The notes under the pieces are model-generated. The model worked only from the letters and a program-made list of their open reading frames with translations. It was not told the origin of the DNA and did no database searches. This document shows positions 48,501 to 58,660 of a DNA stretch of 64,000 bases, in pieces. The position numbers and the translations under genes are program-made. Every line of letters begins with the position of its first letter. Within the stretch, counting starts at the first letter, position 1. The stretch spans positions 1,305,001-1,369,000 of the forward strand of contig JBBDHG010000037.1 of assembly GCA_037951165.1 (NCBI GenBank). Direction: 5' to 3'. Source of the DNA: Lophius americanus. Lineage: Eukaryota > Chordata > Actinopteri > Lophiiformes > Lophiidae.

Positions 48501-49207
48501 CGCGCAGTCATTCCAACACATTTCATGTATATCCGTCCTTTTGGGTTAGTTATCCTGCTGACAATCAATACAACAAGCGTACCAACATAGCTCATGGGTG
48601 AAAACACAACTTCCTTGGAGGAGGTAATGACATGATGTCCCCAAAGACAAAACAGTCATTTTTTCTTAAATTAAATAATGGGTAGAATTTTTTAATAATT
48701 CCTCATTTAAATCATTTTTTTTCATGTTTATCAAAGGATTTGTTCCATCTCAAAATCCACCACCAGAACACACAGTTAAAAGGGAGGTATTTTCCTCTGG
48801 AGAGTCCAGCAGTCATGAGGTCACTTCCTTCTCCCCCTCCTCTCACTGACTAGCAGAGCTTCTTCATTCAATAAAGCTTGGAACAGGGGCAGTGTTTTTT
48901 AACGGCATTGGTGGACTTTGTTTCTTCGTTGTTCAGGTACTTGCGTCATTGTTTGTAGAACAATATAGTGTTTTTGACCAAGACCCAGTTTGAGACAGGT
49001 ATACAGCACTAACTTTGAATCAGTCATAGGGAAAGTAGGGGAGGAACAAAATGATGGACTTCATTGCAGTTACTAAGAACTTAGAAACTGACTTATGGAC
49101 CACATTGAAGTGTCTCCATTTCTCCAAGATGCTTCCACTTGGTGTTCTGACGATCCTGGAATTGAACCACTAACCAATTTTTTTCCTTCTTTCTTTCCTT
49201 TTCACAG

Positions 49208-49293
49208 AGTGGTGCCTGCTGCTGCCTTTTCTACAGCTTGACTGCAGTATTTGCAAATATAAACCATTAAGCTAGCTCCGTTAAAAATGTCAG
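49208..49293 (+). other. sgsm3: sgsm3 exon 2: 5' UTR end and start codon
   Basis: It is bounded by a strong acceptor (ttctttccttttcacag) and a donor caG|GTAAAG. The ATG at 49287-49289 has A at -3, and the exon ends one base into codon 3 (M S G). The position matches vertebrate SGSM3, which also starts MSG and splits its start from the rest by an early intron. Confidence 0.85.
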
Positions 49294-52200
49294 GTAAAGA
49301 TTTATGTTCATTTGATTGTCAACCAAGATTGAAAAAAGTTTTTCATCTGTAGAGAGATGGTCTTTTTGCTGCATCCCACTTATTTATTCCCAAAATAAAT
49401 ATATCTCATTATGTCTAGTTAAAAGTTGCTCTATAACCCTATTTCCCTTGTAATATATAACATATTTATGTTGATTTAATATTAGTTTTCTGATGTGGAA
49501 ATGTGTCTTTGTTTAAGGAACCTACACACCAGCCCCCAGTGGGCCGTTCTCTGCTCTCACTCCAACGATGTGGCCTCAGGACATCTTGGCCAAGTACCAT
49601 CAGGTGAGAGCCTAACTTTGTGGGCTTTTCATTTGCAAGTGTCCATAAGTATGTTGTTTTGATAATAGTAAATTGCAAGGGAAAACAGTAGGTCTATTGA
49701 CAGACACCGGTACTGAAAACCAAATGCCTGAAGAGCTTTACACTCATGTGACACTCACTTCTAACAGAGGTTTAAATTGCCCAGAAAAGCTGCTGTGACC
49801 ATCTTCAGCATGGGTGTTCACTGTGACCATTCCTCCACTAATGTAATGCATGTTGTGTGTTTGCCTCCACAGAAGGACCCGTCAGAACAGCCTGAACTGA
49901 AGTATGATGAGTTTGGCTTCAAAGTGGAAACTGAAGGTAATGCCTTCTCAAACATGAACTCATGTAGACCCAAGCCTACTTTGAAATCTTCATTATTTGC
50001 CATTATGCCCTAATCGAGTCTCCGATTAATGGCTGCAACAAAATAAGTTGCTCTTTTACTATTGTTTTCTCTTACTTCATAATGGAGCTTTTATTTGTAA
50101 ATAGTTAATATTCTTATAATAGATTTTACAATGCTTAGTACATTGTGTGTCTATACTCCTCCATTTAAGAGGCGGTATGGTGCTTACTCATGTCAGTTTT
50201 TTCATTTCAAATGTCACACGCACTACTAAATACCAAAATATGACCTTCATTCAGATGGTGGGAAGTTCAGGTCCTGGCAAGGCACTGGAGGCTCATCACA
50301 GCGTGAAGACCCCCAACAGCGGCTACGCTGGCAAGCCCACCTGGAGTTCACTCACAACCACACAGTTGGTGACCTGACCTGGGAGCTCATTGATCCAGTC
50401 CTTCCTCGCTCCGAGCGCCTGCGATCCCTGGTGTTAGGTGGTATTCCTCACAGCATGAGGCCACAGGTGAGGACAGCTGCATAGTAAGCATGTTTGGTGA
50501 ATCCATCATAATCTTGGGCTAAAACATTCTCCCAGATAAAACCGTTGTTAGAACATGAACGAATCAATAAAAGTTAAACTTATGGACACTAAAGTGCCGC
50601 AGTTGCTTTTGAGCATTTGCATTAATGATCTCCATAGTCATAAAAACAAGTCTCGGCACTTAAAACATGTCTCTTTTTCTGTTAGCTGTGGATGCGTCTG
50701 TCTGGAGCGCTGCAGAAGAAGAGGACCTGTGAGATCTCTTACAAAGAAATCGTTAAAAACAGTTCCAATGATGACAGCATCACAGCTAAACAGGTGAAAC
50801 CCTCGACTACTGCACATTTAATAAGCTCAATTCCACAGCAATTACACCAAATACGTCTTAAGCTCATGCAGCAAAAAATTATTACTTGATAACTTCTTTA
50901 AAATAACTACCTGAAGGAAATGAAAAACAATTGTCACTTGTATATATATTTTTTTGTTGCCCACATTTTGACAACCACCAAAAACAGAAATCAACTGTAG
51001 ATCTATAGATGTAAATTCCACGGTTAATGGTTACCGCTGCGTTCACATGAGGAAAAATCACTAACAAAGGGAAAGGGCTCTTGTTTCCAAAAGTTTGTTG
51101 TAACTTCAGACAGTGATATCAGTGTTTTATTTTCTGACCAGAAGATGGGGAGGTTAATTTAAATAACAATGTGCTGACTGAACGAAGAAGAATGGGAGCT
51201 CTGTGTTTCAGACTACTCAAACCTCTCCAGCTGTTCTTTGTAATGGACATGTTCTTGTTCCGCGTTAACTTCTGTGTCTCAGATCGAAAAGGACCTTTTA
51301 CGGACAATGCCAACCAACGCGTGTTTCAATACTATGACCAGCGTTGGAGTGCCAAGGCTGAGACGGATACTAAGGGGCCTGGCCTGGCTCTACCCAGACA
51401 TTGGGTACTGTCAGGGCACAGGCATGGTGAGATGACACTCACCGCACAGATTGTAACCACTAACTGTGACAACTTTGCACAAAACCAATGACACACATGA
51501 AAATGACTTTTCCCTTTTGTATTGCTCTCTCAAAGGTGGTCTCCTGTCTGCTGCTCTTTCTGGAGGAGGAGGATGTGCTATGGATGATGTGTGCACTGAT
51601 TGAAGACCTCCTTCCACCAGCATACTTCTCCTCAACACTTCTGGGTGTCCAAACGGACCAGCGAGTTCTCCGCCAGCTCATTGTTCAGTACCTGCCGGCC
51701 CTCGACCGCCTTCTGCAGGAGCACGACATCGGTAAGGCTGGTTATAGGGCATTGACGCAGAGGGTCATTCAGTGAACAATGGATCACCCTCAACTTTATA
51801 CGATTTATATATATATATATATTTCCATATTTAATGTCAGCGTCGGTTAATGTGCCAATATGCTGTTTATGATGTAAACTATGTTATTCCCTCCTAAAAC
51901 CAGAATTGTCGCTGATCACGTTGCACTGGTTCCTGACTTCATTTGCCAGTGTGGTGGACATCCATCTACTCCTGAGGATCTGGGACCTTCTCTTTTACCA
52001 GGGTTCATTAGTGCTATTCCAGGTCACACTGGGAATGCTCAAGATCAAGGTAGTTGTACTCAGCAGCTACCACTAGCCATGATCGGCTATTCCTACTGTT
52101 GCCAAAAATGTAGACATTGAATAGTAATCTTCCTTCACTCACGCTTCGTCTCCAGGAGGAGGAGCTTGTGGCATCAGAGAACTCGGCATCCATTTTCAAT

Positions 52201-55200
52201 ACTTTGTCGGACTTGCCAAGCCAGCTCAGAGACGGGCCTGCAGTTCTCGGGGAGGCTATGAGGCTGGCAGGGACACTTACCCAGGACACACTGGAAGCCC
52301 ACCGACACAAGCACCTAGCCTACCTCCTAAATGAACAGACTCAGCTCAACAATGGAAACAACACAACTTTCAACAACAACTTTAACAAGGTCAGTCATTG
52401 TAGGCTTTGAAAAGCTGGCGTGTCACCAATGTGAATCAATTAACTTATCCTGCGTCTGTATTGGTCAGGTGGTGAGGAGGCAGTCCCTGCGGACAAAGTC
52501 CACTTTGAGCTCCTTGTTGTTTGGAGAAGATGAGGCGGACACCTTGAAATCCAAGAACATTAAGCAGACAGAGCTGGTGGCAGCGCTGCGTGAGGCCATA
52601 GCCCGCACCGCAGAACACTTCCACTGTCTAGACCCGCATCAGTCCGGCACTGTGAGTGTGATTCATGTCCTGCTGTGAACTGAAACAAAAAAATGCATTT
52701 CAGGCTTGAAACCACCATCCGTTTTGGTCTGAACTCTTCCATATCGTCTCTGCAGGACCTTACACCTGACTACTCCATGGAGAGCCACCAGCAAGATCAT
52801 GAGAACTTTCTCGTGGTGTCCCGCAACCGGAGGAGACGGGCAAAGGCCTTGCTGGACTTTGAGCGACACGATGACGACGAATTGGGATTCAGGAAGAATG
52901 ACATCATTACTGTAACTATCATAAACACCAAACGGCATCTTGCTGTTTCTAAGAACATTCACACACAGAGATCTGACTCTTCCTCCTCTCTTTACCTTTA
53001 TTTCCCAGATCATCTCACAGAGGGATGAACACTGTTGGGTTGGAGAGCTCAATGGCCTAAGGGGTGTGTCCTGTGTGGATGATGTTTTTTTTCTGAATTG
53101 CATTTTACAGTTTATGTGAATTCTATGGCTTTTGGTTACAGGATGGTTCCCAGCTAAGTTTGTGGAGATCCTAGATGAAAGAAGCAAAGAGGTATGGAAG
53201 ATTATGGAAGTGTTTCTATATTGACTTTGTTTTGCTTAGAGGAAGTTCCCAAGAATATAAAATATCCATGTGATGTTTGTCAGTTTCTTTTCTTTTCATT
53301 CAACTTCTTCAGATGTTGTGAATAGTCATTTGACTTTGGCATCTGTCCTCAGTACTCATCAGCGGGTGATGACTCCGTGACGGAGGGGGTGACAGACCTG
53401 GCAAGAGGCACGCTGTGTCCGGCACTGAAGGCCATATTTCAACATGGTCTGAAGAAACCTTCTATACTGGGAGGACCCTGTCACCCATGGTTATTCATAG
53501 AAGAAGTAGGAGAGCTTTTTTAATTTTCCAAATTACCCTTTTACAGTAGCTGTTAAATCCACTTAAATAATTTTTCATCTTCATCATCTCAGGCGGCCAG
53601 TAGAGAAGTAGAGAGAGACTTCAACTCCGTCTACTCCAGACTGGTGCTGTGTAAAACCTACAGGTAAGAGTCACGTCTTTCTGGGAGTTTGGTTCTGATT
53701 ACATGAATGTTTCAAGGGTTTTTTGGGGGATTGTAATCTTTGTCAGCTATAAATACAACAATCAAACTCACCCGAGCATTTTAAGCACTCTTTCATTAAT
53801 GCTAGGTGTTAACGGGCTTGAATATTAAAACACATGGTTATAAAAAACATTGGATTTGGTAAAATGCACAAAGCCTGGTGCAATTTTATCCAGGAGATGC
53901 AACACTTTACACCCACTATGGAGCTTCCCACACAAGCTGCATCTTTTTTTTCTGATTCAACTCCCAAGGATTCCTATGTGCTTGTTAACCTAGGACTGAT
54001 TCTCTGTTGAATGAATATACAAGGGTTCATCATTTTCTGTAGTTTGCTTCAATTACAAGTCACCAATGCCCAAAATCAACTAAAATACACTCTCAAATGT
54101 AAAATGCATGGTCAGCAGTAATTTTTATCCTCAACTTTTTTAACTGCATTAATTACTGAATTAATTAATAATGTCGGTATTGGTGATGCTTGTCCAGTTT
54201 TGTTGTTACTGGTGCATTAGCCGCACTATTATAAATATATCTTCAGGTGGTTACACCTGCTCTTAAAAGAAATGATCAGGTCATTAAATTGAGAAATGCT
54301 CACAACCACTCTCCTACTTTGAAGATAAATTACGAGAAGTCCAGCACGATCGTGCTGAAGGCTTCCCAGGTGCTACACTGACCTCACACACGAGTTTCAT
54401 CTTTTCCTTCTCATTATATAGGTGTGCTTTTTATATCACTAAATTGCAAATTTTGCAGCTATATGCGTCGACAGAGTAATGGAAAACCCAGTTTCAACGT
54501 GTGCTCCAGAATTTTGTGGTAGTGACTCGTTCCCTTCTGGTGTTCAACAGGTTAGATGAAGATGGTAAGGTTTTAACACCAGAAGAACTGCTATACAGAG
54601 TAAGAAAGTATTTAATTCATTTATTTTGTAATATATATTCTTGAGTATGTTGTAAATACTTACGTGAGTACCACCTGTCTGCTGTTCTCAGGCAGTACAG
54701 TCAGTCAACATGAGCCACGACTTGGCACACGCTCAAATGGACATCAAGCTAAGGTCTCTCGTCTGCGTCGGCCTGAAGTAAGTTTAAGATTGACTGACCG
54801 CCACACACACACAGAAATAGACACACACACACTGTATGTTTACTTGTGCCCCTCGCCCCCACCAGTGAGCAGGTGCTGCACCTGTGGTTGGAGGTGGTGT
54901 GCTCCAGCATGGCTGCTGTGGAAAAATGGTATCACCCATGGTCATTCCTTCGCAGCCCTGGGTGGGTGCAGATCAAGTGTGAGCTCAGGTAAGAAACTCT
55001 TTAGATACGACCAACCGCTACAGACTCTGTGCTGAAGAAGTTGTCACACACAAGTGAATCATATAAAGAAGGAAGCTGTGTATCCATTTAAAAACGTGAT
55101 CTCTGTTGTTCATTCAGGGTCCTTTCAAAGTTTGCCTTCAGCCTCTCCCAAGATTGTGAGCTACCTGACAAGAAAGAGGTGAGCCGATGAGATTTAGCAC

Positions 55201-56380
55201 AGCGCCTCCACGCAGAGCATCAGTCAGCAAGTCTTAGTATTCAGAAACGACTCTAGAGGCAACCCAATGACTTTATGCTGTTTCAGAAATCAGTTACTCT
55301 GAAAGCAGAAGTTACGGATGTGCTGATTCAGCATCACCTCTTTAGTTGGGACCTCTAGGTAATGTGCCCTGAGAGGCTAGATGCTCTACAATAGTTATAG
55401 TTCCTAGTTTAAGCCTCTGCTACTTTATTGCACAACCGCTATTTTAATCTGAACATTTGAAAGTGAGACACCTTGAATACGGTGTCTGTCATAGCTAATC
55501 CTTTTCTATCCATAAGTTGCATATGCTGACGTCCCCTTCCCTTGAGTCAGTGGTATCAGTAGTTTTTATAAGGCTAAACCAAGTAGCTGTGTGTATGTTC
55601 AACCTGTGAAGCTCTGCTTGCCAGACGTCAGTCAGTCATATATTTTTTGTCTGTTTAAAACTGCTGAGTGTGGACGGTGTGGCTGCTGCCTTTAGGGGTC
55701 ATCACAACGGATTTTTTCTTTCCATCTTAGCGTGTCCACTGCATCTTCCTGTCAAACCAACCAACTGCATGTTCTCTTTAATCACATCACCGCTTCTTTA
55801 CTTACCCTATTTGTCCTACCTGGCATCTCTATCTCCGTTCTTTTACCAGTAGATTCTCTGTCCCTCCTTTTCACGTTTCCAAACCATCTCAATCTGACAT
55901 CTCTTATTTTGTCTTTCTGCTCCTCTCCATCTGTGTGCCTCTCAAAGAAAATCTTAACATCTTCAACTCTACCACCTCAATCTCTCTTTCCTGTCTTGAA
56001 GTCAGAGCCACCATCTGTAATCCACACAGCAGAGCTGCCCTCACTACCATCTTGTAAACCTTTCCCTTCACTCCTGCTGCTACTCCTCTGTCAAAGATAG
56101 CTTTTGACACTCTTTTTAACGCTTCCTGCACTAACTTATTCACCTCTTTTCCACACTCCCTGTTGATCTGAATAGTTGGCCGCCAGTCCTTAAACTCCCT
56201 CTCCTTATTCAGCAAGTACTGCTTTTCCCGATATTGTATCGATATGTATTTTTTCTATTTTAGGTAAAAGCTTTCCACATTTGCTTTCTTTTTCAGCAGA
56301 AGGAGCAGAGGCCGCTGAAGGAAGGAGTGCAGGACATGCTGGTGAAGCATCACCTCTTCAGCTGGGACATTGATGGCTGA
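49287..56380 (+). CDS. sgsm3: SGSM3 / RUTBC3 / CIP85: TBC-SH3-RUN small G protein signalling modulator
   Basis: Complete coding region in 20 exons: 49287-49293, 49518-49603, 49873-49936, 50255-50466, 50686-50793, 51283-51426, 51536-51731, 51904-52049, 52156-52389, 52469-52651, 52756-52911, 53009-53063, 53142-53191, 53353-53505, 53593-53663, 54551-54599, 54692-54777, 54866-54988, 55118-55178, 56297-56380. All junctions are GT-AG and in phase. The total is 2268 nt, or 755 residues plus TGA, close to the roughly 750 of mammalian SGSM3. Order: short N-terminus, TBC domain, SH3 (about 489-545), RUN domain (about 560-720), conserved HHLFSWDIDG end. Known family roles: Rab5-directed GAP (RabGAP-5), partner of Rap and Rab proteins, and SH3-mediated connexin-43 binding leading to its turnover. 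It acts in the cytosol and on endosomes. A second terminal exon exists (55287-55358). Confidence 0.95.
49518..50466 (+). CDS. sgsm3: sgsm3 N-terminal exons (49518-49603, 49873-49936, 50255-50466)
   Basis: These exons encode residues 3-123. They carry the family signature GPFSALTPTMWPQDILAKYH, then QPELKYDEFGFKVE, and WQAHLEFTHNHTVGDLTW leading into the start of the TBC domain (GGIPHSMRPQ). Phases are 1-0, 0-1 and 1-0. Compared with human SGSM3 as I remember it, the linker DGGKFRSWQGTGGSSQREDP is divergent while both flanks are conserved. Confidence 0.9.
50686..52389 (+). CDS. sgsm3: sgsm3 TBC-domain exons (50686-50793, 51283-51426, 51536-51731, 51904-52049, 52156-52389)
   Basis: These five exons encode residues 124-399. 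The two catalytic fingers of TBC RabGAPs are intact: the arginine finger in IEKDLLRT (R166, form IxxDxxR) and the glutamine finger in GYCQG (Q203). FLEEEDVLWMMCALIEDLLP and LRIWDLLFYQG are typical TBC helices. An active GAP is therefore expected. Past the TBC core, EEELVASENSASIFNTLSDL and an asparagine-rich stretch (about 386-398) form a linker; the latter looks variable. Confidence 0.92.
52469..52911 (+). CDS. sgsm3: sgsm3 linker and SH3-start exons (52469-52651, 52756-52911)
   Basis: Residues 400-512. The first exon carries VVRRQSLRTKSTLSSLLFGE, a basic and serine-rich stretch likely open to phosphorylation (inference), and NIKQTELVAALREAI. The second carries LTPDYSMESHQQDHENF, a basic RNRRRRAK patch, and the SH3 start ALLDFERHDDDELGFRKND. 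ALLDF stands in for the common ALYDY motif. Confidence 0.92.
53009..53191 (+). CDS. sgsm3: sgsm3 SH3-end exons (53009-53063, 53142-53191)
   Basis: Residues 513-547. IISQRDEHCWVGELNGLRGW then FPAKFVEILDERSKE contain the SH3 ligand-groove tryptophan (CWVGEL) and the GWFPAKFV end motif, so the SH3 domain is complete. In mammals this domain binds the connexin-43 tail. The first exon ends one base into the glycine codon (phase 1). Confidence 0.92.
53353..55178 (+). CDS. sgsm3: sgsm3 RUN-domain exons (53353-53505, 53593-53663, 54551-54599, 54692-54777, 54866-54988, 55118-55178)
   Basis: Residues 548-728. GVTDLARGTLCPALKAIFQH opens the RUN domain. [51 protein letters not shown] and EKWYHPWSFLRSPGWVQIKC follow, all strongly family-like. 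RUN domains usually bind small GTPases of the Rap and Rab type. The 54551-54599 exon sits after an 887-base intron, the longest inside the domain part. 55178 ends in phase 0, so either terminal exon can follow. Confidence 0.92.
55287..55358 (+). CDS. sgsm3: sgsm3 alternative terminal coding exon (duplicated last exon)
   Basis: After an acceptor (gctgtttcag) this 72-base exon reads KSVTLKAEVTDVLIQHHLFS then WDL and TAG. It is a diverged copy of the canonical last exon at 56297-56380 (GVQDMLVKHHLFSWDIDG). It is in phase with 55178, and four codons differ from the other copy only synonymously (GTT/GTG, GAT/GAC, TTT/TTC, AGT/AGC), which suggests it was kept under protein-level selection. The bases right after the stop are GTAATG, a usable donor. 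It can thus be a cassette exon joined to 56297 (which becomes 3' UTR) or a dead relic. The predicted isoform has 751 residues. No AATAAA follows closely. Confidence 0.65.
   Translation, partial: KSVTLKAEVTDVLIQHHLFSWDL
55670..56230 (-). mobile_element. RTE-type LINE relic in the last sgsm3 intron
   Basis: On the minus strand 56215-55904 reads a decayed RTE C-terminal segment: INRECGKEVNKLVQEALKRV, GVKGKVYKMVVRAALLCGLQ and EREIEVVELKMLRFSLRGTQ. The wording is close to the copies at 24395 and 34720. It lies between the two alternative terminal exons, antisense to sgsm3, and explains why the last intron is long. Confidence 0.75.
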
Positions 56381-57265
56381 AAACATAACAGAATCCTATG
56401 CTGCCCCTACTTTCTGTGTATACTTGATGTTTTTTTTCACCTGTCCCCTGCAGACTGTCAATCATTAATTGGACCCAGTTGTCTACTTTGCCGACATTAT
56501 CGCTCACCTGACCTCCCGCGTTGGATTCATGTCATCATTAAGGTCTGCCGTTAAGTACATGTTGAACGTGAACGTGTCCATACTTTATCTTAATTTAGAG
56601 CCAGAGTAAGAGGTGGCACTACATTGATGGAAACTATATATATATATATATACAAAGTCTTTACCTGTTGGAATGAAGCAACCAGTGTGTCCTTAATGTA
56701 GAAATATGCTTAAGTAGTCGCTGATCTGGCCGTTCAGCTTCTCAGAGTATTTTTATTGTGCTGTCCATTCTTTCATTTGTTGCATGTCTGTAAAACAGAC
56801 GGCGCTGTACACTCTGACATGGTCCTGAATTCCTCGTGACTGTACATTTCCATACATCAAGACCAAAACAGAACATTCCTGACATGCAGCTGTCATGTTC
56901 CAGATCATTTTTCAGAGGACTACTTCTTACCTCAATATCATGAATTCCACTAAATATCTCATGTCATACTAATGTTGCACATGCCGCGTGAAGCCTTTCC
57001 AAATCCTAACACAAAATGTGTGTGTTTGTGTGTGTGTGTGTGCGCTACCATGGTGGTGGTAGTTAACATGCTGCATGCTTATGACTAAAGATAAATGACA
57101 CAGAAAATAACACATTTTATGTTAGAAACTACAGTTAATGTTAGTTTATTTAAATGTCATCTTTTTTGTTGCAATGTGCGGTTGAGAAAATGTGTTTCTC
57201 TGAGTTCAGGTTGCTTTAGTTCTGACTTGTAGCTGTAGATGAATTAAAAAAGTTTATTTATTCTG
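56381..57265 (+). other. sgsm3: Probable sgsm3 3' UTR
   Basis: It runs from the TGA at 56378-56380 to a candidate signal ATTAAA at 57243-57248. It contains a (TA)n run at 56635-56653 and a (GT)n run at 57017-57044. The end point is inferred; another candidate, AATAAA at 58023-58028, would give a longer transcript. Confidence 0.45.
57243..57262. terminator. Back-to-back polyadenylation signals for convergent genes
   Basis: In 20 bases the plus strand shows ATTAAA (57243-57248, for sgsm3) and the minus strand shows two overlapping AATAAA copies (TTTATTTATT at 57253-57262, for gtpbp1). This suggests the two transcription units end against each other here. Use of these signals is inference; TTTATT at 57545-57550 is another minus-strand candidate. 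Confidence 0.4.
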
Positions 57266-58546
57266 CTACAACTGATGACTATTGTTCATAATAGTAGCCA
57301 GCGATTGGATTTTTTTTTTTTTACCACTTCCATATTTGTTCACTTGTTACATTTTGAGAACGGTATTTTTGAATACGTTATTGATGGCAATTTATTGCTG
57401 ATTGATTCAGGTCACTAAATGGTCATTTAGTTTCAGTTGAATTTCTTTGTCTGACTTGTACGTGTGAAGAAAATACAATCAAATCAGTTTCTTGTTCAAC
57501 ATGATTGTTGCTAATATAGTCTGGAAATCTTGTATTTTTTTTCGTTTATTATTCAAACACACATGAATATGGTTCTGTCTGGTGTCTAGTCAAAGACAGT
57601 CCAGTTAGTCGTTGCAACTCTCCACCTACAGTTTGTGGAGTTTACACATCAATCCTCCTCGAACGATTTGCATCATATGTAGAAGAGAGACTGAAAACCA
57701 AATATTTTTATACCAGTACATTGCAGAATATTAACATGTTTTTTAAATGTAATGTGATTTGAGAAGAATACATTGAAGAAACAAGACGGTTCAAGTTCAG
57801 TAAAGCTTGATTAATGGTCATATTTTTCTTAAAGCTTCAAATTCTATTTAAGTGTCACGTTTTTACAGCAACAGGCTGAATGAGTGCACGACGGAGAAGA
57901 ATTGCATGTCCTAGAATTATGGGCAAGGGGATGATGTCCTTTTATCTGTTCAATGTTTGAAAGAGGCAGACTGACAGGGAATTTTAAGAACATATGTGAG
58001 TGAACGCCCAGCATGTACGCCAAATAAATGACGGTTAAGAAATGTAACAGGCTAAAATCTCCTTATATGTAGAATCTGAAATCACTGTGTGCCCTCAGCT
58101 ACATTCATCTCTGATTGGCACCCATGTCACGTACTGGCATCATCCCATCAGAGCACAGCTAATTTACGTATGCAGTATAAATAACACATCAAATATTTCT
58201 CATTTCAAAAACACAAGGAATGCATTGGGGGTTAAATAGCTGCTCATATCGACACTGTACCCTCCTCCTGGGTTCAGCCTCCCTCTCTGCCACAAGACTG
58301 TATGCATGGATGTTTAGTGAATGTGCACAAAATGAAAATATCCTCAACCATCACCCAACTCAAATATTCCAAACAGTAAAATCAGCCGACTTTAAAAAAT
58401 CCATTCCCCTTTGTGCTTCCTTTAAACAAAAACCACAGGAGTGTAAAAAGGTGGGAATAAGAGTGACGACTCTTGAGTAATCTTGTATGGAATAAAGAGC
58501 CATCATAAAGTGGCAGCAGAGAAGAGGTCAGGGGTCAAAGACCAGT

Positions 58547-58660
58547 TCAGCAGCCTCCCGTTCCTGACGAGGAGGGGACCGATGTGGAGTTGGTGGTGCT
58601 GTTCTGGCATTTTGCCTTGTGCCTCTGGCCACCCCTCCTCCTGCCTCCTCCAGACTTTGG
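58547..58660 (-). CDS. gtpbp1: GTPBP1 last coding exon (basic Gly/Arg-rich tail)
   Basis: On the minus strand, after an acceptor (cttcctcgcag), 38 codons read PKSGGGRRRGGQRHKAKCQN then a Ser/Thr-rich stretch ending SGTGGC and TGA at 58549-58547. The GGGRRRGGQRHKAK block matches the C-terminus of vertebrate GTPBP1 (GGRRRGGQRHKVK). There is no ATG, so plain ORF searches miss it. It begins in phase 0 and fits the donor at 61186. The basic tail is expected to contact RNA (inference). The plus-strand frame over it is a shadow. Confidence 0.9.
   Translation of the reverse strand, partial: PKSGGGRRRGGQRHKAKCQNSTTNSTSVPSSSGTGGC

Larger units (their letters stand above)
44220..49200. other. Presumed sgsm3 intron 1 or upstream DNA, no coding exon recognised
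   Basis: It contains an L2 tail and two mariner terminal fragments, listed separately. The 158-codon minus-strand frame at 45572-46048 is unrecognised. A pyrimidine-rich patch at 48800-48850 could be an alternative first exon or promoter, but this is unsupported. Confidence 0.35.

Noticed and set aside
49777..50013. 78-codon frame starting upstream of the exon
   Set aside because: Intron sequence fused in frame to sgsm3 exon 49873-49936. The acceptor at 49871-49872 and the donor at 49937 define the exon.
52693..53028. 111-codon single-exon frame with its own ATG
   Set aside because: It is sgsm3 exon 52756-52911 plus flanking intron, not a separate gene.
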